Shown piece after piece: positions 44,119 through 54,156 of a stretch of 64,000 bases of DNA (positions are counted from its first letter, which is position 1; every line of letters starts with the position of its first letter). Below the pieces are notes generated by a model, which did no database searches, was not told where the DNA came from, and was given only the letters and a program-made list of their open reading frames with translations. The DNA is taken from contig LR632930.1 in the NCBI GenBank assembly GCA_902167325.1, positions 1,054,001 through 1,118,000 of the forward strand, given 5' to 3'. A program made the position numbers and the translations under genes. Origin of the DNA: Chitinophaga pinensis (GTDB taxonomy: Bacteria; Bacteroidota; Bacteroidia; Chitinophagales; Chitinophagaceae).

Positions 44119-46128
44119 CTATAAAGTTTCTTTCAGCCAGCTGAAGAATTCGCGCTGCCAGGTAATGGCGTTTTGTGCACCCAATACCCAGTGATTTTCT
44201 TCCGGGAAGTACACCAGCTTGCTTTTGATGCCTTTCAGCTGCGCCGCCTGAAATGCCTGCAGCCCTTGTTCAATACCCACGCGGAAGTCTATACCGCCCT
44301 GCACGATCATAATGGGGGCATCCCACTTATTCACGAAGTTGCTGGGGTTGAATTGCTCGTAGGATTTGGCGTTGGCATTATCGAAGTAAGCACCAATATC
44401 CCAGTTGGCGAACCACAGCTCTTCCGTAGTACCGTACCAGCTGCGGAGGTCGAACAGCCCGTCGTGCGCAATAAAGGATTTGAATCTTTTTTCGTGTACC
44501 CCTGCCAGCATGAACACGGAGTATCCGCCATAGCTGGCGCCCGCTGCACCGAGGCGTGCTTTATCCACATATGATTCTTTGGAAAGATCATCTATAGCCG
44601 AAAGGTAATCCCGGATGGGCTGGCCGCCCCAGTCTTTACTGATATCGGCATTCCATTTCACGCCATGGCCGGGCATGCCGCGGCGGTTGGGTGCTATTAC
44701 AATGTAACCCTGGGCTGCCATCAGCTGGAAGTTCCAGCGGAAGGAGTAGTACTGGCTCAGGGCGCTTTGGGGGCCTCCCTGGCAGTAGAGCAGGGTGGGG
44801 TATTTTTTATTCGGATCGAAGTCGGGCGGGTAAATCACCCATGCCAGCATATCTTTCCCGTCAGTAGTTTTGATCCAGCGTTCAGATACCTGGCTCATTT
44901 TGAGGCTGCCGTATATGTCACTGTTTACCTGGGTAAGCGATGCAACAGCGCCATCTTTCAGATTTACGGTAAACAATTCGGCTGCGTGGTTCATGTCTGT
45001 TCGGGTAACCACCAGCGTTTGCCCGTGCTGGCCCACAAAACCATTGATGTCATGCTGCCCTTTGGTGAGCTGCTTCACAGTGCCACCGGATACAGAAACG
45101 GTAAAGAGCTGCTCTGTGCCTTTGGTTACCGCGAGGAAATGAATGGTTTTGCCATCGGCCGCGAAACGGGCGGAGGCTACGGTGCCATCCCAGTTTGTAG
45201 TAAGATTGCTTTTTTTGCCGGAAGCGATATCCAGCACTATTACATCGTTTTTATCTGCCTCAAAACCATCGCTGGCCATGCTCTGCCACAGGAGCTTTTT
45301 GCCATCGGGACTGAACTGGGGCGCTACGTCGTAACCGGCCATGCCTTCAGACAGGTTTTCGGTTTTTTGCGTAGCCAGCGTATAACGGTAGATGTCTGTA
45401 TTGGTGCTAACGGCGTATTCACGGCCGTGCTTTTTCTTGCAAACGTAAATGATCTGGCTGCCATCGGGGCTCCAGATAAAGTCTTCCGCACCGCCAAAGG
45501 GCATCTGCGGACAGTCGAACGGTTCACCGGCCATAATATCTGCCGGGGTACCGATGTTACCTGTAACGGGGTCAAAATCCGCGTAGAATACGTGGTTGTA
45601 CTTCCCGTCTTCCCAGGTATCCCAGTGGCGGTAGTTCAGGTTGGTATAGATGTGGGCGTTAGCCTTGGGGAGGTCGGTGTATTTATCTTTCGCCAGTACT
45701 TTTTCCATTTCCACCTCGCGGGAAAACAGGATATGCTTCCCATCCGGAGAGATGCGGGCATTGGCGATGCCGCCTTCCACATGTGTTTTCTGTACGGGAT
45801 TAGCGCCGTCTTTCTCCATTTCCCAGAGCTGGCCTTTATAACTGTAAAGGATACGGCCGCCGGGGAGGGCTTTTACGAAAGACTCGCCTCCGGGGGCAGA
45901 TGTAAGCTGCCTGGGAGCGCCTCCGGTAACCGGGAGGGCGTAGAGGTTGCGTTCACTTTTATTGTCTTTGAGGTTAAAACGGGATACGCCGAAAATAACC
46001 GTTCCGTCTTCCAGCACCGTTTCCCCGCTTACTCTTCCGAGCTTCCAGAGCAGCTCGGGCGTCATTGTTTGCTGTGCCATGCCTTGTTGAATGAATAAAA
46101 TACCTGCTAACAGGAATGTTTTACGCAT
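44119..46128 (-). CDS. Exported S9-family prolyl oligopeptidase-like peptidase
   Basis: 669 residues with a signal peptide (cleavage near GMAQQ). An N-terminal seven-bladed propeller of WD40/PD40 type (SPDGKHILFSREVE, SPDGSQIIYVCKKK, SPDGKKLLWQS) is followed by the alpha/beta-hydrolase domain at about 410-669: catalytic Ser in GASYGGYS, Asp in QGGIDFRVG, His in EENHWV. It cuts peptides, as in acylaminoacyl or dipeptidyl peptidases, in the periplasm. Confidence 0.92.
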   Translation of the reverse strand: MRKTFLLAGILFIQQGMAQQTMTPELLWKLGRVSGETVLEDGTVIFGVSRFNLKDNKSERNLYALPVTGGAPRQLTSAPGGESFVKALPGGRILYSYKGQLWEMEKDGANPVQKTHVEGGIANARISPDGKHILFSREVEMEKVLAKDKYTDLPKANAHIYTNLNYRHWDTWEDGKYNHVFYADFDPVTGNIGTPADIMAGEPFDCPQMPFGGAEDFIWSPDGSQIIYVCKKKHGREYAVSTNTDIYRYTLATQKTENLSEGMAGYDVAPQFSPDGKKLLWQSMASDGFEADKNDVIVLDIASGKKSNLTTNWDGTVASARFAADGKTIHFLAVTKGTEQLFTVSVSGGTVKQLTKGQHDINGFVGQHGQTLVVTRTDMNHAAELFTVNLKDGAVASLTQVNSDIYGSLKMSQVSERWIKTTDGKDMLAWVIYPPDFDPNKKYPTLLYCQGGPQSALSQYYSFRWNFQLMAAQGYIVIAPNRRGMPGHGVKWNADISKDWGGQPIRDYLSAIDDLSKESYVDKARLGAAGASYGGYSVFMLAGVHEKRFKSFIAHDGLFDLRSWYGTTEELWFANWDIGAYFDNANAKSYEQFNPSNFVNKWDAPIMIVQGGIDFRVGIEQGLQAFQAAQLKGIKSKLVYFPEENHWVLGAQNAITWQREFFSWLKETL

Positions 46129-46202
46129 TGGATCAGATTTTGTTGTGGTGAGGCATAAATGTAGGAAAATTTGGCCTCATGCCGGACGCCGGGCTAATTC
46201 AT

Positions 46203-46210
46203 TAACTTTG
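46203..46210 (+). promoter_or_regulatory. Bacteroidota -7 box before hflX (TAACTTTG)
   Basis: A perfect TAnnTTTG box 19 bases before the TTG start. No TTTG at the normal -33 distance (one lies 29 bases upstream). Confidence 0.42.
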
Positions 46211-46229
46211 CACAAATTCTGCAAGCACA

Positions 46230-47420
46230 TTGATAGATAAAACACAGGCAGTAGCCCAGGACGAACGGGCGGTGCTGATCGGACTGATCCACAAAGAGCA
46301 ATCGGAGCCCCAGGTACAGGAGTACCTGGACGAACTGGCATTTCTGGCAGAAACTGCCGGAGCCACGGCAGTGAAGCGCTTTACCCAAAGGCTGCCTCAC
46401 CCCGACAGAGCTACGTTTATCGGGAAAGGAAAGCTGGAAGAAGTACGGCAATACGTGGCCGGGAAAGATATCCAGCTCGTTATATTCGATGATGAACTAA
46501 CCGGCTCCCAGATCTCCAATATCCAGAAAGAGCTGAAAGTGAAGGTTATTGACCGGAGCGATCTCATCCTCGATATATTTGCACGGCGTGCCCGTACGGC
46601 CCAGGCCAAGGTGCAGGTAGAGCTGGCGCAGTATCAATACATCCTGCCCCGCCTCCGGGGTATGTGGACCCACCTGGAACGCCAGAAAGGCGGTATCGGG
46701 ATGAGGGGACCCGGTGAAACCGAGATCGAGACAGACCGCCGTATCGTTAAAGACAAGATCGCCCTCCTCCGGAAACGCCTCGGGGAAATCGATAAGCAAT
46801 CCCTCACCCAGCGGAAAGAACGTGGTGAATATATCCGCGTTGCCCTTGTGGGCTACACGAACGTGGGGAAAAGCACCATTATGAACCTGCTCAGCAAAAG
46901 CGATGTATTCGCGGAGAACAAACTGTTTGCCACCCTCGATACCACTACCCGCAAAGTAGTGTTCGAGCAAACACCCTTCCTGCTCAGCGACACCGTGGGT
47001 TTCATCCGTAAGCTGCCTCACCACCTGGTGGAAAGCTTCAAATCCACCCTCGATGAGGTGCGCGAAAGCGACATCCTCATGCACGTGGTGGATATCAGCC
47101 ATCCCAAGTACGAAGATCAGATTGAAGTGGTGAACAGGACGCTGACCGAGCTGAAATCGCTCGATAAGCCCACTATCCTCATCTTCAATAAAATGGACCT
47201 GTACGAAACGCAGACCTTCGACGAATGGCTGACGGAAGATGTGAAAACCGATATGCTCAATCAGCTGAAAGAAAGCTGGCAGCACCGCACGCATGGAAAT
47301 TGTGTGTTTATTTCCGCGACCGAACGCCGTAACATCGAAGAGTTGCGGAAAACGATCATGGAGAAGGTGGTGGAGCTTTACAGGGAGCGTTTTCCTTATA
47401 AAACCGAATTCTTCTTTTAA
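46230..47420 (+). CDS. hflX: GTPase HflX
   Basis: 396 residues. N-terminal HflX domain with the ribosome-binding features (FIGKGKLEEVRQYV, QTARTAQAKVQVELAQYQYILPRL-type core), GMRGPGETEIETDRR hinge, and a G domain with G1 GYTNVGKST near 210-218, G3 DTVGF and G4 NKMD. HflX splits stalled or stress-inactivated 70S ribosomes. The start is TTG at 46230: there is no earlier ATG before the conserved part. Confidence 0.93.
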   Translation: MIDKTQAVAQDERAVLIGLIHKEQSEPQVQEYLDELAFLAETAGATAVKRFTQRLPHPDRATFIGKGKLEEVRQYVAGKDIQLVIFDDELTGSQISNIQKELKVKVIDRSDLILDIFARRARTAQAKVQVELAQYQYILPRLRGMWTHLERQKGGIGMRGPGETEIETDRRIVKDKIALLRKRLGEIDKQSLTQRKERGEYIRVALVGYTNVGKSTIMNLLSKSDVFAENKLFATLDTTTRKVVFEQTPFLLSDTVGFIRKLPHHLVESFKSTLDEVRESDILMHVVDISHPKYEDQIEVVNRTLTELKSLDKPTILIFNKMDLYETQTFDEWLTEDVKTDMLNQLKESWQHRTHGNCVFISATERRNIEELRKTIMEKVVELYRERFPYKTEFFF

Positions 47421-47764
47421 TGGCGAAGCAATATAACTGGTACCGGCTGGCGGATGCGGAAGATCCGGTGGCGGGAGAATCACAGATTACCCAACAGGAA
47501 GTGAACGGTAAGAAGATTTGCGTGGCACGGCACGGTGGCGAGTTGTTTGCTTTTGCACATAAATGCCCCCACGCAGGTGGCATCATGGCAGACGGGTTCC
47601 TCGATGAGCGCGGGAATGTGGTTTGCCCCCTGCACCGTTATAAATTCAGTTTGCGGAACGGATACAATTCCAGCGGGGAAGGGTTTTACTTAAAAACCTA
47701 TCCCATTGAGCGGCGGGATGACGGCCTTTATGTAGGCATGGAGAAAAGCTGGCTCAGCTGGTAA
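47420..47764 (+). CDS. Rieske [2Fe-2S] ferredoxin-like protein
   Basis: 114 residues, one Rieske domain. Cluster ligands are C49 and H51 (CPH) and C69 and H72 (CPLH). No signal peptide or membrane helix, so it is a soluble ferredoxin of nitrite-reductase small-subunit or dioxygenase-ferredoxin type; the partner is unknown. Its ATG shares one base with the hflX stop (TAATG), so the two are co-translated. Confidence 0.9.
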   Translation: MAKQYNWYRLADAEDPVAGESQITQQEVNGKKICVARHGGELFAFAHKCPHAGGIMADGFLDERGNVVCPLHRYKFSLRNGYNSSGEGFYLKTYPIERRDDGLYVGMEKSWLSW

Positions 47765-47789
47765 AGTGGATGAAAATCGTTTGACTTTC

Positions 47790-47830
47790 AAAAAGAAAGG
47801 CCTGGCATTACTGCACAGGCCTTTCTTTTT
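47790..47830. terminator. Bidirectional terminator between Rieske and fucosidase genes
   Basis: A 15-bp perfect stem (AAAAAGAAAGGCCTG and complement) with an 11-base loop; A and T tracts at both ends serve both convergent genes. Confidence 0.92.
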
Positions 47831-47845
47831 ATTATTCCAGCTTAA

Positions 47846-49993
47846 TTACTCAAGCGTCAGTTTCAGGTTGGGCATCCCCATTTCATCGTGGGGCGTGGAA
47901 GGGTTGTGCAGTTGCCAGCTTACAGGGAAGTAAGTTCCCTGCTGAAGGCGTACTTCCGGCAACGCAAGCTGATACACTTCCTGCGGCAGGTTGAAGTCGA
48001 TGTTGAAAGGCACCGCGTTCAGGAAGTAATTGAACAGTTTTACGCTCAGCTGGTTTTTACCTGCCTGCAATGGAAGCAGTATGTAATGATCCATTTGCGG
48101 TTTACGCTGCGGATTATTCTGCAACAGCAGCTGCTTCCCGTTCAGGAACACCATGATGGCATCGCCGCTGGTAATCTTTACGAGCACGTTGCGCGCGGTG
48201 GGCGCGGTAATTTCCTGCAGCAGGTAATGCGCCGTCATAGCCCCTCCGGGGCGCTGTGCTTCGAGGTAATATTCCGTACCGTTCTTCCACTCCGGGTGCG
48301 CTATCCAGCGCTTGCCATCTTCGCGGGGCCAGGGTTTGGAAAGGTCTACCTGTGTGAGGGAACCATGTGTTCCGCCAACTCCTGAGTACAAGGGACCCAG
48401 CACATGGATAGGTCCCGTTTGCAGGCTGGCGGTATCATTGTTCAGCTGCACCGCCTTTCCTCCTTCCAGACGAACGGCGGTTGAGGTACCACCCAGCTGA
48501 AGATCGATGGTACGGCCCTGCTCTTCTTTTGAATATGTTAGTGTAGGCTTGAATGTACCGCTGCGTGGAGGTTCAAGCGCCCAGGCGTTTTTAATGGTGC
48601 TGGTGAAATTAGTGTTATAATCGATGGTGGCATTGCTGAAGTAAGGGAACGCATTTGAATTATCCAGCGTAAGGCCCGGCGTAAGCATCCGGATGTTAGC
48701 CGGAGGTACAGTATAACCACCGGGTAAAGTCAATTCAATTACCTGGAACAGCCCGCTCATGTCCAGGCTTTCGGGCAGCCGGATGTGCAGCCCGTCTTTA
48801 CCGGCTGTGTATTTCAGTTTTGTTCCGCTGCCCATCACCTGTGCCGCCGTTACTTTGCCTTTCAGGCCGGGCAGGAGGATGGTGTTGTTGGCAGGCCGGT
48901 TCATCAGGTGGAGGTACAATTTGTTCTTCCTGCTGGTGATGCTGCCCCAGTCAAAGGCAACATGGAACGGATCGGGTGTTGTGCCGTAAATAGCATCGCG
49001 GTGCTGATCCAGCCACTGACCGATGGTGAGTAGCACATCCCGTTCGAACTCCACGACAGTACCATCGCCACGAGGGCCTATGTTCAGGAGGAAGTTGCCT
49101 CCCCTTGAAGCAACTTTCACGAGGCTCGTCAGCTTCTCACGGATCTTGGCATTGATGTCTCCACGCTCCTGCCAGGAGCGGTAGCCCCATGTTTCATGGA
49201 AAAATGAAGCGGGACTTTGCCAGGGTACACCGATGATATAGTCGGGCTCCTGGTTATCGCCCATCACGGTAAAATCGCCCTGGTTGTTGCCGATACGGCT
49301 GCCGATAAGGCAATTGGGTTGCAGCTTATGCACCAGCGCACGCATTTCCTCGCTTTGCTGACGGGTCATCTGTCCCATATCGAACCATAATTCAGATACC
49401 GGGCCGTATTTAGTCAGCAGTTCTGTAATCTGCTGCATATTGTATGTATGGTGCGCGGGAGGTATGGAGTCCGAGTTATGTCCGGAAATGGGCATGGCCG
49501 GGGGGAAGTGCCAGTCGATCAGCGAAAAGTATAGCCCGAAAGCGATTCCATTACGGCGGCAGGCGTCAGACAATTCTTTAAGAATATCTTTTTTGTATGG
49601 CGTGGCGTCCATGATATCGAACGTCGTGAACGCACAATCCCACAGGGCAAAGCCATCGTGATGTTTTGAGGTAATTACCACAGAACCCATGCCTGCGCGT
49701 TTAGCGAGCAATGCGATGCTGTCGGGGTTCCAGCGGTCGGGGCTGAAACCCTGTGCCACTTCTTCATAGGCATCGCTGTACAGTCCTGCCGCATGCGCAC
49801 GGATCTGCTCACTGAGGCCACGGCTGATCTGTTTGTTTTCCCACACACCACCCAGCTTACTGTAAACGCCAAAGTGAATGAACATGGAGTATTTACGGTC
49901 GCGCCACTGCTGAAGCGCGGCAGGATCTATCTGGGCAGTTACAGCATGCACCCATCCGAGGCAGCCGGTTATGATACAAAAAAGACGTTTCAT
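47846..49993 (-). CDS. Exported alpha-L-fucosidase, GH29
   Basis: 715 residues with a signal peptide (cleavage near VTAQID, residue 21). The GH29 barrel runs from about 25 to 340: MFIHFGVYSKLGG, VVITSKHHDGFALWD, and the nucleophile Asp in PVSELWFDMGQM; FLLNIGPRGDG closes it. C-terminal beta-sandwich domains follow (about 345-715). It releases L-fucose from glycans in the periplasm or outside. The C-terminal part is longer than in simple GH29 enzymes. Confidence 0.92.
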   Translation of the reverse strand: MKRLFCIITGCLGWVHAVTAQIDPAALQQWRDRKYSMFIHFGVYSKLGGVWENKQISRGLSEQIRAHAAGLYSDAYEEVAQGFSPDRWNPDSIALLAKRAGMGSVVITSKHHDGFALWDCAFTTFDIMDATPYKKDILKELSDACRRNGIAFGLYFSLIDWHFPPAMPISGHNSDSIPPAHHTYNMQQITELLTKYGPVSELWFDMGQMTRQQSEEMRALVHKLQPNCLIGSRIGNNQGDFTVMGDNQEPDYIIGVPWQSPASFFHETWGYRSWQERGDINAKIREKLTSLVKVASRGGNFLLNIGPRGDGTVVEFERDVLLTIGQWLDQHRDAIYGTTPDPFHVAFDWGSITSRKNKLYLHLMNRPANNTILLPGLKGKVTAAQVMGSGTKLKYTAGKDGLHIRLPESLDMSGLFQVIELTLPGGYTVPPANIRMLTPGLTLDNSNAFPYFSNATIDYNTNFTSTIKNAWALEPPRSGTFKPTLTYSKEEQGRTIDLQLGGTSTAVRLEGGKAVQLNNDTASLQTGPIHVLGPLYSGVGGTHGSLTQVDLSKPWPREDGKRWIAHPEWKNGTEYYLEAQRPGGAMTAHYLLQEITAPTARNVLVKITSGDAIMVFLNGKQLLLQNNPQRKPQMDHYILLPLQAGKNQLSVKLFNYFLNAVPFNIDFNLPQEVYQLALPEVRLQQGTYFPVSWQLHNPSTPHDEMGMPNLKLTLE

Positions 49994-50040
49994 GTACCCA
50001 AAGTAGGAAAACGTTCTTAAAAAAGTATATCTTTCATCAC

Positions 50041-50832
50041 ATGAATTACTTCCGCGAAAAAGTCATCTGGATCACGGGCGCTTCTTCCGGAATTGGTGAA
50101 TCGCTGGCGGTACAGCTTTCTGCCTTAGGCGCGCGGTTGATACTCACTTCCCGGAACGAAAATGCCCTTTTGCAGGTAAAGTCTCAATGCACAGGGAATG
50201 CTGTGGTTTTGCCGGCAGATCTTTCCTCGTGCCGGTTCCCCGCACTGGTGCAAGCCGCCATGGCTGCATATGGTAAGATTGATATACTGATTAATAATGC
50301 CGGTATTGGCCAGCGGGCCACCGCGGAAGCTACGTCCGAAGCTGTGCTGCGCCAGATAATGGAACTGGATTTTTATGCACCGGTATTGCTGACCCAGGCA
50401 CTATTGCCATATTTCCGGGAAAATGGCGGAGGGCAGGTAGTAGTTACCGGAAGCATGGCCGGCCTGATGGGTGTTCCGCGCCGTACTGCTTATGCCGCCG
50501 CAAAACATGCCGCGATGGGATATTTTGAATCCCTTCAGGTAGAACATGAGATCCCAGGTTTTAGTATAACGATTATCAGTCCGGGCCGGGTGCGCACCAA
50601 TCTTTCCCTCAATGCCCTTCATGGTAATGGCGCCCGGCATGGCCGGATGGATGAGGGGCAGGAGAAAGGAATCCCTGCCGCAACCTGTGCCCGCAAAATA
50701 ATTCAAGCCATTGCTCAGCAGCGGAAGCATGTAGTAATTGCCGGTCAGGAAAAGTGGCTGTGGTGGGTGCGAAAGTTCATTCCTCCCTTGTATTATAGGA
50801 TTGCCAGAAAGTACGGCAGTAAGCATGTTTAA
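50041..50832 (+). CDS. SDR-family oxidoreductase (DHRS7-like)
   Basis: 263 residues. Cofactor motif WITGASSGIGESLAVQL, NNAGIG, catalytic Ser in VTGSMAGL, Y-x-x-x-K in YAAAKHA. It is NAD(P)-dependent; the form of RVRTNLSLNAL and the C-terminal membrane-like WWVRKFIPPLYYRIARK resemble DHRS7/YqjQ-type enzymes. Substrate unknown. It is divergent from the fucosidase with a 47-bp gap. Confidence 0.87.
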   Translation: MNYFREKVIWITGASSGIGESLAVQLSALGARLILTSRNENALLQVKSQCTGNAVVLPADLSSCRFPALVQAAMAAYGKIDILINNAGIGQRATAEATSEAVLRQIMELDFYAPVLLTQALLPYFRENGGGQVVVTGSMAGLMGVPRRTAYAAAKHAAMGYFESLQVEHEIPGFSITIISPGRVRTNLSLNALHGNGARHGRMDEGQEKGIPAATCARKIIQAIAQQRKHVVIAGQEKWLWWVRKFIPPLYYRIARKYGSKHV

Positions 50833-50949
50833 GTCCCCCTTCCTCCCATAAGTATCCTTTTATCGCTGTTGGTGCGGTTTTATACTGATTTAAGTAACCT
50901 GTGCCCAACCGTATGCGCGGTAACTTGCCACGTAAGGAATACTCAATTT

Positions 50950-52395
50950 ATGAAACCGGCAGGTATCGCAATAACCATATCTTTACTCCTGCCCTTTTCC
51001 GCTATCCGCGCGCAGTTTACTGACTCGCTCGAGGTGCGGACGGGCACCCGCGCCACAATCGCCACGAAGGATTATCAGCCTCTCTGGCTCACGGCTAACA
51101 AGTTCGGCACCCTGTCAGACAGGAAGTCCGATCTTTCCACTTATATCCGTGCCACTAATGCACACACGTTCGGTCCGGAGCATAACTGGAGGCTCCAATA
51201 CGGGATCAGTGTTTATAATAACAACCATTTCCGGCGAAATTTCTTTGAAGAAGCTTATGTGAAATTCTCATTCAAAAAGTTGGAATTACGCGCAGGCAGA
51301 TATGAAGAGATCATAGGGGATGTTGATCCGGCACTGTCTTCCGGTTCACTGGGCGTTAGCGGAAACTCATTGCCCATACCAAAAGTAAGTATCGGGCTGA
51401 AAGCGTACGCGCCTGTGCCCTTTACGAACGGCTGGGTTCAGGTAAAGGGGCAATTCAGTCACGGATGGGTGGGGCGTAACCAGTTCATCCCATATGCATT
51501 TCTGCATGAGAAGAACTTTTACCTGCGCATCGGGAAGCGGAAGCTCAAAGCTTATGGAGGGATTCAGCATTACGCTGTTTGGGGTGGAAACCGGAAAGAT
51601 CTTCCGAAGATCAAAAGCAGTTTTAAAGATTACCTCGATGTGGTGTTAGTAAAAGAAGCAGACGATGGTACGGTGATCAGTGATGAGATCCGCCCTAACC
51701 GCCCGGGCGATCATCGCGGTGTGCTGGAAGGGGGGCTGGAATGGGAGAATGAGAACGTGGCTTTCAGGGCATATAACCAAACACCGTTTGAAACAGGCCA
51801 GGGTATCGATATCAGGAATACCGATCACCTGATGGGACTCAGCTTCCGCGACAAGCGGGAGAATGCGGTATTACTGCGGGCTACACTGGAGCTTATCTCT
51901 ACAAAGAAAATGAACAACTGGCACCCGAAGCAGGTACGGGAGAGTTATTATAACAACGGGGTATACCTCACCGGTTGGGAATATGAGAACCGTATTATCG
52001 GCACACCGCTATTTACCAATCGTAGCCGCGGGCAATACTATTTCGATAATATTCAACCGTTCGATTACAGTGAGCGCTGGAACGTGATCAGGAGTAAAGG
52101 CTGGAACATCATAAACAACCGGGTGAGCGGAGTGCATCTTGGCGCGCTATACCGCATTGGCCAGGTGCTGGAAGGTAAAACCATGCTGACGTATACACGC
52201 AACTTCGGCACTTATGAACCGGGGCCTTTCAAAGAAGCACTCAGCCAGTGGTACGCTATGCAGCAGGTACGGTATGTTACCCCGGTGCAGGGCCTCACAG
52301 TTACGGGCGCAGTGGGGCTGGATGGTGGAGACATGAGCCAGACGGCCGGCTTTATGCTGGGTGTAGAATGGCTGTTTGCTCCGGGGCGCCGCTAA
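50950..52395 (+). CDS. Capsule assembly Wzi family outer-membrane protein
   Basis: 481 residues with a signal peptide (cleavage near IRAQF). Strand-rich barrel sequence; PLWLTANKFGTLSDRKSD and LELRAGRYEEIIGDVDPALSSGSLGVSGNSLPIP match the Bacteroidota Wzi group. Wzi anchors capsule at the cell surface. The capsule genes begin 2.6 kb further on, which supports the call. The frame is open to 50869; ATG 50950 gives the signal peptide. It overlaps the convergent response regulator by 4 bases. Confidence 0.82.
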   Translation: MKPAGIAITISLLLPFSAIRAQFTDSLEVRTGTRATIATKDYQPLWLTANKFGTLSDRKSDLSTYIRATNAHTFGPEHNWRLQYGISVYNNNHFRRNFFEEAYVKFSFKKLELRAGRYEEIIGDVDPALSSGSLGVSGNSLPIPKVSIGLKAYAPVPFTNGWVQVKGQFSHGWVGRNQFIPYAFLHEKNFYLRIGKRKLKAYGGIQHYAVWGGNRKDLPKIKSSFKDYLDVVLVKEADDGTVISDEIRPNRPGDHRGVLEGGLEWENENVAFRAYNQTPFETGQGIDIRNTDHLMGLSFRDKRENAVLLRATLELISTKKMNNWHPKQVRESYYNNGVYLTGWEYENRIIGTPLFTNRSRGQYYFDNIQPFDYSERWNVIRSKGWNIINNRVSGVHLGALYRIGQVLEGKTMLTYTRNFGTYEPGPFKEALSQWYAMQQVRYVTPVQGLTVTGAVGLDGGDMSQTAGFMLGVEWLFAPGRR

Positions 52396-52766
52396 AGCTG
52401 TTTCTCGAAAATGCCCTGAATTACCGCATGGAGATTCTTGAAAAGGAAAGGTTTGGTTACATATCCGGCTGCACCCTTTTCCATGGCGAGTTGCACATCG
52501 TCTATCTCAGATCGTGCAGTGAGCATTACCACGGGGATGTCTTGTAAAATGGGATCGTTCCGGAAGCCGTCCAGCAGGTCGAAGCCATTGAGAACAGGCA
52601 TGTAGATGTCGCTGATAACGAGGTCGGGGCGCAATATGCGTGCGGTGCGGATGCCTTCTTCACCGTTTGTGGCAATGGCAACAGTGTATTGATGCAATTC
52701 CAGCAGCGATTTGAGCGGGTCGGACAAGCCGGGCTTATCCTCAATAAGCAGGATGGTGTTGTTCAT
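52392..52766 (-). CDS. Single-domain response regulator
   Basis: 124 residues, receiver domain only: acidic LLIEDKPG, phospho-Asp in LVISDIYMPVLNG, Lys in VTKPF. It lies 34 bases downstream of the PAS kinase gene on the same strand and is its likely partner. No output domain. Confidence 0.88.
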   Translation of the reverse strand: MNNTILLIEDKPGLSDPLKSLLELHQYTVAIATNGEEGIRTARILRPDLVISDIYMPVLNGFDLLDGFRNDPILQDIPVVMLTARSEIDDVQLAMEKGAAGYVTKPFLFKNLHAVIQGIFEKQL

Positions 52767-52800
52767 TACAGTTCAGCTTTGTACCTGGCACAGAATCGAT

Positions 52801-53877
52801 TTAGATGGCGTCTGCAAAATCTTCAAAGACCAATGTAAAGGTGGTCCCTTCATTCACACCGCTACTAACTGAAATCGTGCCGCGATTAGATTCCACAAAA
52901 GTTTTGACAATTGAAAGACCGAGCCCCGTACCTTCGATACCATCTACATTACTACCCCTGTAAAAGGAGGTGAATAGATGCGGAAGGTCTTTTTCGGGAA
53001 TGCCGATACCATGGTCGCTAAAGGTAATGACCAGTTTCTTTTTACGGTACAGCAGTTTAACGGACGGGTTTTTCAGCGTGGAGTATTTAAAGGCATTGCT
53101 GATAAGATTGGTAAAGACTTTTGCCAGCTGATCCTTATCGGCAAGGATGAGCCTGGGTTCACCGTCGATGGAGATGCGCAGTGAACGTTTGTCTTTCCGT
53201 TGGGAGAAGTATTGATACCGGAGTGTTTCTATTACTTGTTCCGGACTTACGGGCTTACGGTTGGGTTCCCAGTTGTTGCCGGCGATTTTACTGAGTGTCA
53301 GTACTTCGTCGAGCATCGAATTAAGCTGGAAGATTTCATCCGCCATTTTACGGAACTGGAGGCGGTGGAAGGTAGACAGCTGTCCATCGAGCTGCAGGCG
53401 CGCTTCGATGAGGTCCATTGCAGAGGAGATGGCGGTAAGTGGTGTTCTGAATTCGTGTGATGTCATGGACATGAGCTGAACTTTCATCTGTTGCATGGAT
53501 TTTTCCTGTTCGAGATGCTGCAGTCTCATCTGCAATTCTTCTTCCTGTTCTACTTTCCGGCCAATGGCCAGCCAGTATTTCTTCCCTTCAATTTTTAGCG
53601 GGCTTACACGGAAATCGATGAGTGCCATGGAGCCGTTTTGTGATACAGGGAGCAGGAAGGCGGGGGGCATGGGTTTAGGGAACAGTTCAGTTTGTTCCAT
53701 GCCATAACCGGCCTGGAGGGGAAGCCCTCTCAGATGTGAGGATCGTCCGTTGGCTAATGTATCTATGGCCTTTCTGTTGGCGTTCAGAACAATTTGCCTG
53801 TCTGTACTAATGATCAAAACAGGGTCCTCTATGCCGCGGAGCATGTGGCTTACCCTGATGGATTGGTTAGGCTTCAT
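52801..53877 (-). CDS. Soluble PAS-domain histidine kinase
   Basis: 358 residues, no membrane helix. PAS domain at about 10-115; kinase core with phospho-His in SMTSHEFRTPLTAI near 142; ATPase boxes NLISNAFKYS, DHGIGI and GTGLGL. It should be a cytosolic sensor that acts with the receiver encoded just downstream. Confidence 0.9.
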   Translation of the reverse strand: MKPNQSIRVSHMLRGIEDPVLIISTDRQIVLNANRKAIDTLANGRSSHLRGLPLQAGYGMEQTELFPKPMPPAFLLPVSQNGSMALIDFRVSPLKIEGKKYWLAIGRKVEQEEELQMRLQHLEQEKSMQQMKVQLMSMTSHEFRTPLTAISSAMDLIEARLQLDGQLSTFHRLQFRKMADEIFQLNSMLDEVLTLSKIAGNNWEPNRKPVSPEQVIETLRYQYFSQRKDKRSLRISIDGEPRLILADKDQLAKVFTNLISNAFKYSTLKNPSVKLLYRKKKLVITFSDHGIGIPEKDLPHLFTSFYRGSNVDGIEGTGLGLSIVKTFVESNRGTISVSSGVNEGTTFTLVFEDFADAI

Positions 53878-54086
53878 GTCTTAATCTGTCGATATGGTTC
53901 TTCGATATGGTTCTTCTGTTTTCCGGAAATTACCGGATGGGTTTTCACACGAGAAAGATAGTCAATTTGCGGCGCATATTCCATCCAATGTTTGCATATA
54001 ACGCACTACACATTGTGGCAAAGCTTATATACGTTTCAATCGCATATGATAAATGTTAATTTGTTACTTGAAATAATAATATAGCA

Positions 54087-54112
54087 ATAGCTGTTCCATA
54101 TTGAACAGCTAT
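54087..54112. promoter_or_regulatory. Perfect 10-bp inverted repeat upstream of the LuxR-type regulator
   Basis: ATAGCTGTTC, six bases, GAACAGCTAT. No T tract follows, so it is more like an operator than a terminator. The 365-bp gap 53878-54242 that holds it is A+T-rich and gene-free. Confidence 0.5.
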
Positions 54113-54156
54113 CAATAAATTAATACATCTGCTGATAAATTTTTAAAATTTGGACT

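Noticed and set aside
44119-46128. Long plus-strand frame (477 codons) opposite the S9 peptidase
   Set aside because: Shadow of a well-supported gene; the antisense frame has no family features.
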